This document shows positions 22,211 through 34,245 of a stretch of 64,000 nucleotides of DNA, piece by piece (position 1 is the stretch's first letter; each line of letters starts with the position of its first letter). The stretch lies in contig ML213542.1 of the NCBI GenBank assembly GCA_004369045.1, positions 1 through 64,000 on the forward strand, written 5' to 3'. This DNA comes from Heliocybe sulcata (taxonomy: Eukaryota; Basidiomycota; Agaricomycetes; Gloeophyllales; Gloeophyllaceae). The translations under genes were made by a program, and so were the position numbers. The notes below the pieces were generated by a model, which was not told the DNA's origin, did not search any database, and saw nothing but the letters and a program-made list of their open reading frames with translations.

Positions 22211-24188
22211 TCACCGAACAACCCTCCACCCCTCCCTCACAACCCCCTCCCACTCCAGGTTTTCCTCCTCTCCCCATTCCTGCTCCTCTTCACTGCCTTC
22301 CTCCTCACCACCCTCACCTCCTGCACCTCCTCTCCTAAACTTAAATCCAAAACCGAATGCAGGCCGAAGTAGCTGTTGGACAGTAATACCGAAGGAGTTT
22401 GAGCCTCTAGTGAGGCAGACAATGCGTGCGAGTTTGAGTACCACATCAGGTGTCAGTGTTGTTGGGTTGATATCCAGAGCCTGCAAATCATTGATGCTCC
22501 TGAGCATGATTCCCACCTTCTCAAAGTGATAGGACATACCTTCCAAGCGACCAGCACCCCCTTCCTCGCCTGTATCTGCTCCGTAAGCACAGGGAGGGTA
22601 TCGAACAGTCTCTCCATGTCCTCCCAATCCACCTTCTCCCCGCTCTCGCTCGGACCCATAAGAAAGTTCGCAACTTCGGTTGCACTCTCTCCCAAGACTA
22701 TCCCGTTCCCACTCCCACTCCCATGCCCATCACCCTCCTCGCCATCGCCATCCACCCCTCTTTCCCCACCCTCCCTGGCTTCCCCATCGACCAGAGCCAA
22801 ATCCTCAATGTCCGGCCCTCCATAATCTAACCACTCTGCTAACTCCTCCCACTCCTCCACCTCCCTCCTTTTCCCCATTCCATTCCTCTTCTTCTTGCGA
22901 CCCCACATCCCTTCCTCAACATCAACACTCGTAACAAGCACGTTCCGCGGCACCTCCCCTCTCTCCTGCCTCTCACTCAGCGGTATCAGCCTGGGTGCCG
23001 AGGTATTGTGACCTCCGCCTACGTATCCGTTTGTGCTGGACTCCGCGCGAATAGACGGCCCAGAGTCTGCGAAAATGATCTTCTTCGGCACGTCGTCCCC
23101 TAGATGGGCTTTGAACCCCCGCTTTTTATTTTTATTGCTGAGGCCCAGGGACAGAAGCACCGTTGGGTCGGCGCGCTCTGTCCTAGCTGGCTCTACTCCA
23201 TCCGTTTCGTCGCCGTTCACAGTTGGCACGGTCGGAGTCACGGCTGGGTGAGGGGCGACAGGCACTACGTTCACCCCCGAAACACCAGGAGGCGGCTGGC
23301 GCTCATGTTGGCGCTTTTTGCGGCGCCGGGCGTTGCGAGCTTTGGTTTGGGGTCTGCCACAGCCTGGGGGGACGGGAGGGGGTGGCGGTTTGCTGTGGAG
23401 AGGGAGAGCAGGGATTAGCGAATTGTATTGGGAGGGGAGTAAAGATGGTGAGGGATACGAGGCCAGGATAGTGAGTAGGAAGGGCTTACGAGGTATGTTT
23501 CGCTATGCCGTTGGGCGTCGGTTCGGTCGTCTCTTCTTCGGACGGGGATGTGTCAGAGTCGTCGGAGGAATCGGAAGACTCAGTGGAGGAATCGGACGAG
23601 TCGTGGGATGATTCGTCTGAAGAATCAGAAGGATCGGAAGAGTCAGAGGAATCAGAGTCCGAGGAGTCATCCGTCTCGAGGCGAAGGGAGGTGGTACTGG
23701 GTGATTTCAATTTGGTCTGTGAGGGTCCAGCTTGAGAGACATGCCCTGTCAATCTACAGCGGGAGAGCTCGCTGCGTCGAGTTTTCTTGCGCGGGGAATC
23801 AGCATCTGCAGAGTGTTAGGACATAAACAGGACATAGGCCTATTCCGGAGCAAACCTGACTCCTCCGCCTTGCGCTTCGCTGACTTTGTCCTGGTCTGAT
23901 CCTGTCGGCATTGCACACTAGCGAGCATAAGACTCGATAGCTAGTAGGAACGCAAAATACTCACAGCAGCAAATCGCCATCCCTCAAGACGTTAATGGGA
24001 CTATCATCGAGTAGCTCAAACTCGTCCAACAACAGCGTGACGCGGTCGGGGGTTACGTCGTGCAACGCATCGATATCGGCGCAGAGACTCTTCTTGAGGT
24101 CGCGGACAGTGGCGACGTGGTTCGGAACGCTGAACCAGGCTTTGAGGGGCGGGTCCGTCGAGCCCAGACGAACGCGGGTGAGAGACAT
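22211..24188 (-). CDS. Coilin (p80-coilin-like) protein
   Basis: Coilin is the scaffold of Cajal bodies, which organise snRNP and snoRNP maturation in the nucleus. Five exons (24188-23965, 23917-23856, 23805-23490, 23392-22540, 22480-22211) join in phase into 574 residues. Introns are 47, 50, 97 and 59 nt. The N-terminus, MSLTRVRLGSTDPPLKAWF...DLKKSL...INVLRDGDLLL, fits the coilin self-association fold (RVRL...W...D...L...LRDND). Lys/Arg clusters (KSAKRKAEES, PRKKTRRS) are probable nuclear signals. A long Ser/Asp tract follows. The block TKARNARRRKKRQ resembles the SRSARRKKAKR motif conserved in coilins. The Tudor-like C-terminus is weakly conserved: LPVLTEQIQARKGVLVAWK, then LDINPTTLTPDVVLKLAR. 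The start was put at 24188 because it is the first ATG with a coilin-like continuation. Confidence 0.8.
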
Positions 24189-24276
24189 AAAGTCACGCGT
24201 GACCTTAACGCCTGAGCGCGCTGCCACGGACACGTCCACACAACTCTACCACTAACCCTCACCGTCGCTGCCGACG
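24189..24276. promoter_or_regulatory. 88-bp shared promoter between coilin and Sec63
   Basis: The start codons of the two divergent genes are 88 bp apart. A perfect 12-bp palindrome, GTCACGCGTGAC, lies at 24192-24203, four bases from the coilin ATG, and holds the ACGCGT core bound by MBF-type factors in fungi. Function is inferred. Confidence 0.6.
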
Positions 24277-26754
24277 ATGGCGAGCTACCACTATGATGAG
24301 GCCGGCACAATGGCCCTGTACTTCCTCATCACCTTTCTCTTCCTCGTTCTCGTCCCGGTTACGCTGTCCCTCTCAAGACCTTCGCGCGCATCCAAGATGG
24401 ATCTTAACGCCTGTCAGTGCCAGGAATGCGTCGACCACCGCGCCCAGGTTCGCAAGGACGAGGGTAGCGCATTCTCGCTTAAGAGGCTATCGAGAAAGTG
24501 CGTATTTGGTCACAGGCTCGAGCTCATTCGCTGACGACGCACAGGGCGTGGTTCGTCATCGTAGGATGGTCCGTCTTCGCCTTCCTCTCCTACAAAGTCT
24601 CCAACGCCAAACTCGAATCCAAAGTCTACGACCCTTTTGAAATTCTCGAGATATCGCGTGTACGTCGCCGTCACACACACACTGAACTTGCGCTAATTTT
24701 AGCCCTCCCAGAGCTCAACTGAGAAGGAAATCAAGTCTCGGTACAAGAAGTTGTCCAAGCTATTGTAAGTCGCTGTAACTCTCTCTCGATCCTGTCCATG
24801 TCTATATCCCTACAGCCATCCTGACAAGGTCAAACTCGCCGTCAACCAAACAATGGAACAAGTCGAATCGAAATTCGTCGAGCTCACAAAGGCCTATAAA
24901 GCGTACGCCCTTCCCTCCTCTTCCCCTTCCTTTCCTCACCCTTCCACATACCCACCCCTCTAGCTTAACCGACGAAACAATCCGCAAAAACTGGGAGCTC
25001 TATGGCCACCCCGACGGCCGCCAAGAAGTCTCCATGGGCATCGCCCTCCCCGCGTGGATCATCGAAGGCAAAAACACCATTTGGGTCCTCGGCACCTACG
25101 GCCTCGTCTTCGGCGGCGCCTTGCCGGCCGTCGTCGTACGTCCCTCTCTCTTCCTATACTCCTCTATCCCTCACCGCCGTACCGCGTGTAGGGCCAATGG
25201 TGGTTCGGCAACCAGCGCAAGACAAAGGACGGCGTAGAGGCGGATGTCGCAGCCGCGTTCTTTAAGGATGTGAAGGAGGAGGCGGGAGTTGAGGATGTGC
25301 TGGCTGTGGTGGCTCCCGCGTCTATAAAGACGGCTGTTGCGCAGGACGCGGAGGAGATCGAGAAGCTCGAAGGCACGATCAGAGAGAAGATGGCAGGCTC
25401 GGACTCGGCCGTCGTTCTTCCGAAAGACGAGAAGAACAAGCGCGCACTGGTGCTCGTCTACGCGCACCTGCTGCGCTTACCGATCGAGAGCCCCTCTCTG
25501 CAAAAAGGTGGGCTTTGAGGTTCTGTCGTGGCATATCAGGGAAGTGACGAGCCGCACAGAACAAACTGCCCTCCTCTTACACACACCCGCCCTCCTCACC
25601 GCCCTCCTTAGCATTGTATCCGTACGCAACTGGCTTGCGCCCACCCTCGCCGCCATGCGCCTCCACGCGTGTCTCGCGCAGGCCGTCCCCCCTCACAACC
25701 CCCGGCTCAAGTTCGCACAGCTCCCCGGGGTCAGCGAGGAGGAGGCCTTGGGGGTGCCGGCGAGTGTGGAGAGTCTGGGCGAGTTTGTAGAAATGCTGGA
25801 GGAGCGGGGCGATGCGAAGGTTGGTGAGGTGAGGAGGGCCGTGGAGAGGATGCCGCGGGTGGAGGTTGTGGATGTTGGCTTCAAGGGTGCGTAGTGCTGT
25901 TAGGTTTGTATCATGGATTGGGTGTTGAAGTTGGGGTAGTGATTGGCGAGCGCATCGTCACGCCCCTCGCGATCATCCATTTGGTGCTCAAGCTCCGTCT
26001 GTCCTCGCCTCTTCCCTCCTCAAGTTCCTCACGCAAGGAGGAGAAGGAGGGTGAGGAGGAGAAGGGAGAGGTGGATAGGAAGGAGGAAGACAGACTCGAT
26101 ATGGAGTTTTTGAATAGCCGGAAGGACGCAGAGGATTTGGACGGGGCGACGAGCGGATGGGCGCATGCGCCGTATTGGCCCGGGGTGCGTGCCTCTTCAT
26201 TTCTCACCTCCCCTTCTCACCTCTCCCCTTTCTCACCATAGGTCCGCAAACCAGGCTGGTGGATTGTCCTCGCCGACGACAAGACCAACCGGCTGGTCCA
26301 GCCGCCTATGAAGATCTCCGACATCCCTTTCTCCGACCCCGCAAAGGCGAGGGACTATCGGATGTACAGGATGCAGTTCCAGGCGCCGCAGGGCGTGGGA
26401 GTGTATACATGGAAGGTATATGTGGTGAGCGATACGGTTGTCGGCCAGGAGATTGTCAGGGATGTTATGGTGCGTTCCCCTCCTCTTTCATGACCCGCCG
26501 CTTTAGAAGAGGAACTGATACTGGGAATATGCGCGCAGTTGAAGGTAGACGACGCGAGCGCGTTGAGTGCGGAGGAGCAGGGGTACGAGGATGAGATTAG
26601 TGAGCCGGAGGAGGATAGTTTGGCAGGGCAGATGGCGGCCATGCGGGGGCATGCGGTGAAGAAGGCAAGGGAGAGAGGCGATAGTGAGGATGAGGAGAGT
26701 GAGAGCGGGAGTGAGGAGGAAGGGGACGGGGGGAGCAGTAGCGATAGTGATTAG
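24277..26754 (+). CDS. SEC63: Sec63, ER translocon J-domain protein
   Basis: Sec63 works with the Sec61 channel and BiP to drive post-translational import into the ER. The N-terminus has a membrane span (MALYFLITFLFLVLVPVTLSL, residues about 12-32). After the first intron (24498-24544) comes a second span (AWFVIVGWSVFAFLSYKV). The lumenal J domain includes YDPFEILEIS and the HPD motif, with the HPDK codons beginning a new exon near 24817. A third span is IWVLGTYGLVFGGALPAVVV. The cytosolic Brl domain follows, with GLYHGLGVEVG and RKPGWWIVLADDKTNRLV, then a long acidic Ser/Glu/Asp tail ending at 26754, as in other Sec63 proteins. There are several short introns. The gene is divergent from coilin and followed 61 bp later by the KEOPS subunit. 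Confidence 0.93.
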
Positions 26755-26815
26755 GTTTATGTACGTTGCTATTGTACTTGCAATACGGCTATTTACGTGC
26801 ACGCGCGACTTGTCC

Positions 26816-27587
26816 ATGACCATGGAGGTCGTCTCGTACCCTCACTTGCCGGCTGAGCTCTCACGCGCCTACATCGCCCTCTACACCTCTGTAACCAACG
26901 CTGGCGCTCTCAGAAAGCGTATCATCAATGCCGCGAGCATGCAAGGGCGGGAAGGCGAAGATGAGAGGGAGGCGGTAAACTATGCGTTTGTGGATCCGCG
27001 GCTCGTCAGTCTGCTCCTTCCGCGTTGACTGAAGGGACTGAGACGGGACGGAAGATTACGAGCCCGCTGCATGTGAAGACGGCGGTGTTGCAGGCGGTGA
27101 TGGCGCAGGCGCAGGGCGCGCTACGGACGAAGACAGTGCACTCGGAGGTGCTGTGGGCGTTGAACCCGAGTAACAACGTGCGTTCTCTCTTCATTCTCTA
27201 GTTACTGGGGATCTAATTTTATTGGTAGATATCGGAAGCTATACGACGCTACGGCGTGTCGGAGGCATGTACGGCGCTGCTCGTCGTCCGCGTCGACGGG
27301 TCTGCGCTTGAGCCTGCAGATGTGGAGAGGAAGATGGGAGCGGCGGTGCAGGGGCAGCTGGTCCCACTCACTCAACTGGGACGTTTGACGGATTGGGTGG
27401 CCGTGAAGAAAGTGGGTTCTCACTTTTCTCCCCGCGAAGGCAGGCTAACTGACAGATCTTTGGTCAGTGTCATAAGCTGAATAATGAGCTTGCGCTCAAG
27501 GTGTGCGGTCAGGATGGGGAGAGGGAAAGGGCCGTGATTGATAACATTGTTGTGAGTTCTGTAGCAATGAAGAGTGTGATGGGGTAG
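26816..27587 (+). CDS. CGI121: KEOPS/EKC complex subunit Cgi121
   Basis: Cgi121 (TPRKB in animals) binds the Bud32 kinase in the KEOPS complex, which makes the t6A modification on ANN-decoding tRNAs. Four exons (26816-27004, 27055-27177, 27229-27411, 27456-27587) join in phase to 208 residues, close to the usual 180-200. Diagnostic blocks are NYAFVDPRL, HVKTAVLQAVMAQAQG, SEVLWALNPSNNISEAIRRY and LVVRV, in family order. The central HVKTA-type helix and the ALNPSNNI turn are the conserved core. The first ATG, at 26816, is only 61 bp after the Sec63 stop; a second in-frame ATG follows at 26822. Confidence 0.9.
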
Positions 27588-27905
27588 CTTGATTGTCACC
27601 TTTGATCGTCCTGGTTCGGCGGGATTCCGATCAGAGCATATCAAAAGACTCGCTGGAATGCCCGGCGCAGGCAATCTGAAGCAATCAGGGTCCCCTATTG
27701 ATGCGAGTATGCGCCTGTGCCGAGTCCACGGCGTTCGTTGCACAGGTGGCTTATGATAACAGGTTGGATTATCGCGCAGGCAAGTGGTGTCGGTGATGTG
27801 ATTCTGATTCCAATTGCCAATGCGAGATGAGTGATGTACGGAGCTCGTGAATGTCTGCGAATAACCCAAATGAACTGTCCTATTCACACCCAGGCATGGG
27901 CGCAT
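27588..27905. other. 3' ends of two convergent genes
   Basis: Between the Cgi121 stop and the UPRT stop. No gene or RNA seen; presumably overlapping 3' untranslated regions. Confidence 0.6.
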
Positions 27906-29121
<1,216 letters not shown>

Positions 29122-29279
29122 TCATAATTCGTTCAGTAAACGATCTACCCGCCCGACCACGTGCCATGTCCTATCGCAGAAGGTATCCTACCATATCTGG
29201 ACATATGTCTCCGGCACTATCTGAAAGCGTGGGACGTATATCCAACGAATCAGCCCCCAAGACCTCTTCCCCAGCCACG

Positions 29280-31573
29280 TTCATTCTTCCGTAGCAATCA
29301 CCCTTCCCTTCATGTCGTCGTGATTCTTCGGAATTGTCGTGAATCTAGAGGTCACATTCACTATTAGTACGACTAGATATATCCACGTAACTCATCCAAT
29401 GCTCACAAGTCCAGTACCTCCAGCTGCCCGGCTCCCCCCATCTGGACATCAAATAGCCTCCAGAATCCGGCAAGGAAGATGTATAGCTCCGCCATTGCTG
29501 ACGCTACCCTCAGACAGAGAAATCATGAATCAGGACCTCTCAACTGCTCACCAAACGTTTGGCCAATGCAGGACCGTTGTCCCTTTCCAAAGCTAGAATG
29601 CGTGGTCCCTTCCGTGAGCTTGAGAGTCGGGAGTGTACTGATGATGTAGGGCTCACCTTACTAACCAGTTGTCCATGTCCCCCCTAAACTTCCCATTGCT
29701 GTCAAGCCATCTCTCAGGCTTGAACGCTTGCGGGTCCGTGAAAATCTTCTCGCTCCAGTTAACAGCTACCGTCGAGGCGCTCACAATCGTCTATAAACCT
29801 CCGGTGTCAGATGTGTTCACGAAGAACGCTTAATGCGTCGTCTCTCGTACCCCTTCCGGTATCTGCACCCCGTTGAACTTCCACCCTCCCTCGCTCACAA
29901 CCCGCGGCAAATCCCCGGGAAGGGGAGACGAGATTCTGAGGCTTTCGTGGACGCATGCCTTTCGACACCGTCCGCACACGATGTCAGAAATGATATACTC
30001 CGGTTAACAGATCCGAATGTCTCTCTGGCTTACGGATAAGTAAGGCAGTTTCTCCAGCTCCACCCAACCCGCCTGGAGAACGTCGTGGCGTGTGGAATAT
30101 GCGGCGACGAGCTCGTCGAAGAGGCGGTCCCGGACAGTTCTGTCGTGTGCGATGTAGAAGGAGCCGATGGACAACGCTATGCCTGAGATACATGCGTTCG
30201 CATATAAGTCCATTCATAAAAGAGAAACCCGGCCTTATAACAGAGACGAACCAGTGGTGTCACCCCCCGCGCCGAAAAACACATTGGCTTCCGCGACGAG
30301 CTGATCATCGGAGAGCGTGGACTCGGCATTATTCGTATGGCTTGCGGCGTCGAAAAGGATGGGGTACTTGTGCTATCCATGATTATTAGAAGAGGTATGA
30401 ATCTCGGGGAATGGAGGGAGTGAACCGAGGGCTGAGTGGAGCGGTATGCCTGAAGGAAGACTGCACCGATCTGTCCGGTCGCGAGTGCGATTAGCCAGGG
30501 TGAGCTGTGGGAGAGGATTAGCACCGACCTGGGCAACGTCGCTGAGAATGTCCAACAATCGGGTCAGTAGTCGGTCTGAAGGACGCAAATATACGCACTC
30601 GAAACCCCTCTGCCAGGACGGCTGTAGAGGTCTTGGCAGCAGGTTAAGGAACTTGATAATCCTAGGGAAATGTGCACGCTTCCAACGCTGATTAGTTACA
30701 CTCTGCGTCACCTAAAGACATCACGCAGTTTACGTACGATATACGACCCCGAGAGCAACTCATCCACAGCTACCAGCGGCAGCGCCTCGAATTTATCTGC
30801 TTGTAGACATCCCGCGCTCCCGCCAAACGAGAAGACGCAGACCGTGTCCATCGTCAGACAGCGAAAAGCATTGTAGAAATTCAACGGTATATTCTCTTTT
30901 GCGTGTACCGTCAATTTCTCAGTGAAGACTCCGAACATCTCATGAAAAAGCGGCTCGAGGGCGATGACGGACTGTCGCGATAGGAGTGCTGAGAGCTGCC
31001 GGCGCCTTGGGGCGTGCAGCTCGGGTTCGGGGATGGTGAAGATGGTGCGGTGCTCGGCGGGTGATTGGAAGCCGTCGTAGAACGTGCTATATTTCCGGAA
31101 TTTGTGGGTGAGGTAGATTTCCTGCGCGAAACGATGTATCAATGGACGACGGGTGACCGGCTGTAGTCGTTACCTTGTATGCATCGGGGCTGGAAGATGA
31201 GCGTGGAGTTGAGAACTTCGATCCTACACAGCGGTACATCAAGGCAGACTCACTCCCAGAAGCTGAGATGGTTCGGCCCAATCCTGATGATCGGCCACCC
31301 CCTAGTTCTGTGCATTTCCTGCAACTCCCGCGTAACCGTGCCGTTTCTCCATTTCAATGCCTTCCACCAATAGCTTATTGCCGCAAGTCGGGGACCTGGG
31401 AAGGAGGCTAGTGGGTGGAAGAAGAGCAGGTATATGATGCGGTAACTGGGATTTGCAGTCAGCGTGTTATTACTGTGAGGTGAGGCCTATACGTACGCGC
31501 ATGTTGAGAGGGCTAAAGCAATTAGGGTGGCGGTGGGATTCAAAAAGTATGGGTGAAGATCGACTGTCAGCAT
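29280..31573 (-). CDS. Cytochrome P450 monooxygenase
   Basis: A haem-thiolate oxygenase, anchored in the ER. The N-terminal exon, MLTVDLHPYFLNPTATLIAL, is a hydrophobic anchor, and the hinge FPGPRLAAISYWW follows. The I-helix oxygen-binding motif GAGGDTTG lies near 30250. The K-helix ExxR is seen as VHESLR near 29945, the PERW block as FKPERWLD near 29715, and the haem-binding loop as FGKGQRSCIG with its cysteine near 29570. All four signatures of a working P450 are present. Many introns are needed, and the C-terminal exon ends at 29280 with RVIATEE. The TIPEPELHAPRRRQLSALLS block recalls trichodiene-oxygenase-like fungal P450s, but I cannot assign the CYP family or substrate. Transcribed toward UPRT, 236 bp upstream of that gene's start. 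Confidence 0.9.
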
Positions 31574-34245
31574 TTTGGCGAAAGTGTGGATACATTCATA
31601 GGCCTATGAGCGTTATATAGACTTATGCTGATCTTCTCCCGTGCGTCTAAAACCTTGATTGGCCCTGCGTGATCATGAAGTGTTTATCGCGTCCACTCAT
31701 ATATGGTTGCGCTTACCGAAAGGAGGATCAGGCAGACCGAGAGAAGGCTGCTTTGACCCGTGCGCTCGGTGACTATTGCGGTGCGGTAGAAGCAGTTACA
31801 TAGCGCGAATTCAAAGTTCGCCGGCAGAACAGTTAGTCCAGCTTGGTATGTATGTATAGCTTTCCGCCAGAGAGTCCATCTGCCACCAGGTTCTCCCATG
31901 CAGCTGAGGTCAAGGATAAGATGTCAGTCATCATCCGCTAGAACAGTTCATGGGCAGGTCACAGTCTCTCGGTGAACTTCGGGGCAAGCTATAGATCTGA
32001 CGCGAGAGATTGCCGAATGCACCTGCTATGACACTGGGACAAACTTGAAGTAGGTGACACCTATTAGTATAAGGTCAGGAGATCTTCGTGGCTGCAAGGA
32101 GGATGATCCCAGAAGTATATCTGATAAAATGGTTCAGTATCGTAGTTGGACGGATCATAACTGCCTTACCCTCCCGAGTGCAGGTTTTGTTTGGCCGACC
32201 TGGAGTCGCGATCGCAAAGCATGACCAGGGTGCGGGACGTGATCTAGTGGTAGGGCTGCGGATACCAACTCCAACTGCAGTGCGTACACTCATCCCATTG
32301 AACGTCCAGCTGTGGCCCGGAATGCATTCCTCGAGTTCTGCAGAGGTAATGATAACGATGTCAGACGGTGCAATTCTACCACTAAAGGGTAAATTACCTC
32401 TGGATTATGCCGAGTGCTCGCCGTGGCAATTCAGAATCTACTCAGCCAGGCCATCATGTCCCGACATCAGAAGCACCAATGCGCTGCGGCTGGTGCGAGA
32501 CATGGAGGTCTGGCCAGCAGGCGTGCCAAGGAGGGGAACGGGCCGTGAATGTAAGACAACAGCGTACGACGGATGGCCTCATTGGCAGTCGAGACTATGC
32601 TGCTGATGGTGAACGAGCCATGTGGGTGGCAATTTGATCGCCAGCGGCAGAGGAATGGCAGCTGATCAAACGCGAACGGGCAAGTGCTAATAAAAATGCA
32701 TACCAATTCAGGACGCATGGTTATATTCCAAAATATGTCAGCGAATGTGGCCTAGAAATGAAAGACAATTGCTGTCCCGAGGCCGCTAGAGACTCGATCA
32801 GATGCGGCTGAAAGGTGTCAGGACCGACGTACGAGGAACAGTACGACACGCATGCCATTGTTTCCGATATCGCATGTGTGGCGACCGAGATATGGATGGC
32901 CACAATGCGAATCGAAAGACGGATGCCACGGCAATGAAGACTGGTCGAGGCGAGAGCGTGGACCTCCCTGGACACCGGACGAGGTTCCATATACTTCCAT
33001 ATACTTGCCGACAAATGCCTATAATAATCACCGTGCGTACGAGAGCAATACTTCCGTCTTAGACCGATTCGAAGCAGCGTCCGAGTCAGGCTCCATTGCA
33101 CCCAGAACCCATTCCAGACCTGAAGACTCCTATGAAGGCCACGTCCAGGGTAGGGTCCCGCTGTCATCCACACGCGCCATGGCATCTTGAGAGACCGTTC
33201 GGGAAAATCGATGGTGCTTTGTACGAAGGAGAGATCCGAGCTGAGCGTGGTTATGATACTCCGAGGCATTCACTTGTAGCGGGGACACGTATAGAAATGT
33301 AGGCGGCTTTTCATGGTGGTGTCGAAGACTGCAAATGCGCAATGATCACCCGTGTGAGTCAGTGTCGCTCCCTGGCCTGTGGGGACAGCAAGAGAGGCCT
33401 GGAAAGGCCTAAACCTCGGCGAAGACGTTGGGCCATCTCGTACAGCACCACTGTAGCTCTGGTAGAAGGCCCCGAATGAATTGTAGGGATATCGATGGAG
33501 TCAGGAGCTTCTCCTAAAGGAACACGATCCAGCGCGAAATCAGAAGACGAACCGACCCTGGATGATGCGGGTCCATCCTGTGATGTGTGGCTGCCGGTGG
33601 CCCCACGAGAGGTTCCCAAGGAGTGCAGCTCGAGATAAGACGCCATCCGACGCCGGACAGAAAACGCCCGAGTCTGAAGTAATAGACATTGATGCCTCGG
33701 GTGAGAGAATGATTATCGGTTCAGACTGTCCTGGGGAAATACAGTCGCAATCAACAGAATCGTGGGGACGAACCTCCGCCGAGCGAGATGAGTGGCTTTT
33801 ATTAGGCAGGGGGTTCCCCAGGATACTATAGCAAGCCCCGGTATGTCATATTGCCACTCACGAGGCCACTCTGCATCTTCGCAGAATGGCGAGGTTCCAC
33901 TGTGCCGGTCGCGACGCTTCGCTGAGTGGCAGGTTAACTGTCAAGTTTACAGTCTATAGCATTGTCTTGTCTGAATTCTCCTTGACTGCTGGCTGGTATG
34001 CTGCGTTAGTGGCGGCATAGAGACGGCGATAGACCGGAAAGTAAGGAAGTGAACAGAAAGGGGAATGGACTAGATGGGAGCGTATATGGAGTCTAGCGCG
34101 GATGCGTGCGAATTCGACTCATTGGTTTTTACGTTGGACAGGGTACTATAAGGACCTGCGGACAGCAGTATAGCACCCTCTTACCCCGACGCACTGTAGA
34201 CTCTGACCTTTATTTCCTTCTTTCTTTCTTATTCTCGTTTGTACT
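31574..34245. other. 2.7-kb stretch with no supportable gene
   Basis: This is the longest gene-free stretch of the host block. Open frames on both strands (for example 32088-32606 plus, 32721-33269 minus, 33359-33646 minus, 33562-33831 plus) reach 60-180 codons, but none has a recognisable domain or a convincing chain of exons. Ser/Asp/Glu-rich plus-strand text near 33661-33831 (VIDIDASGERMIIGSDCPGE) hints at a decayed or lineage-specific gene. It also contains the P450 promoter on the left and the Nep1 promoter on the right. Confidence 0.45.

Noticed and set aside
23505-23826. Plus-strand Ser/Glu-rich frame as a gene
   Set aside because: It is the antisense shadow of the Ser/Asp tract in the coilin gene, whose minus-strand exons join in phase.
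31684-31899. Minus-strand 71-codon frame as an upstream P450 exon
   Set aside because: The P450 already has a good N-terminal anchor exon starting at 31573; this frame adds nothing from the family.
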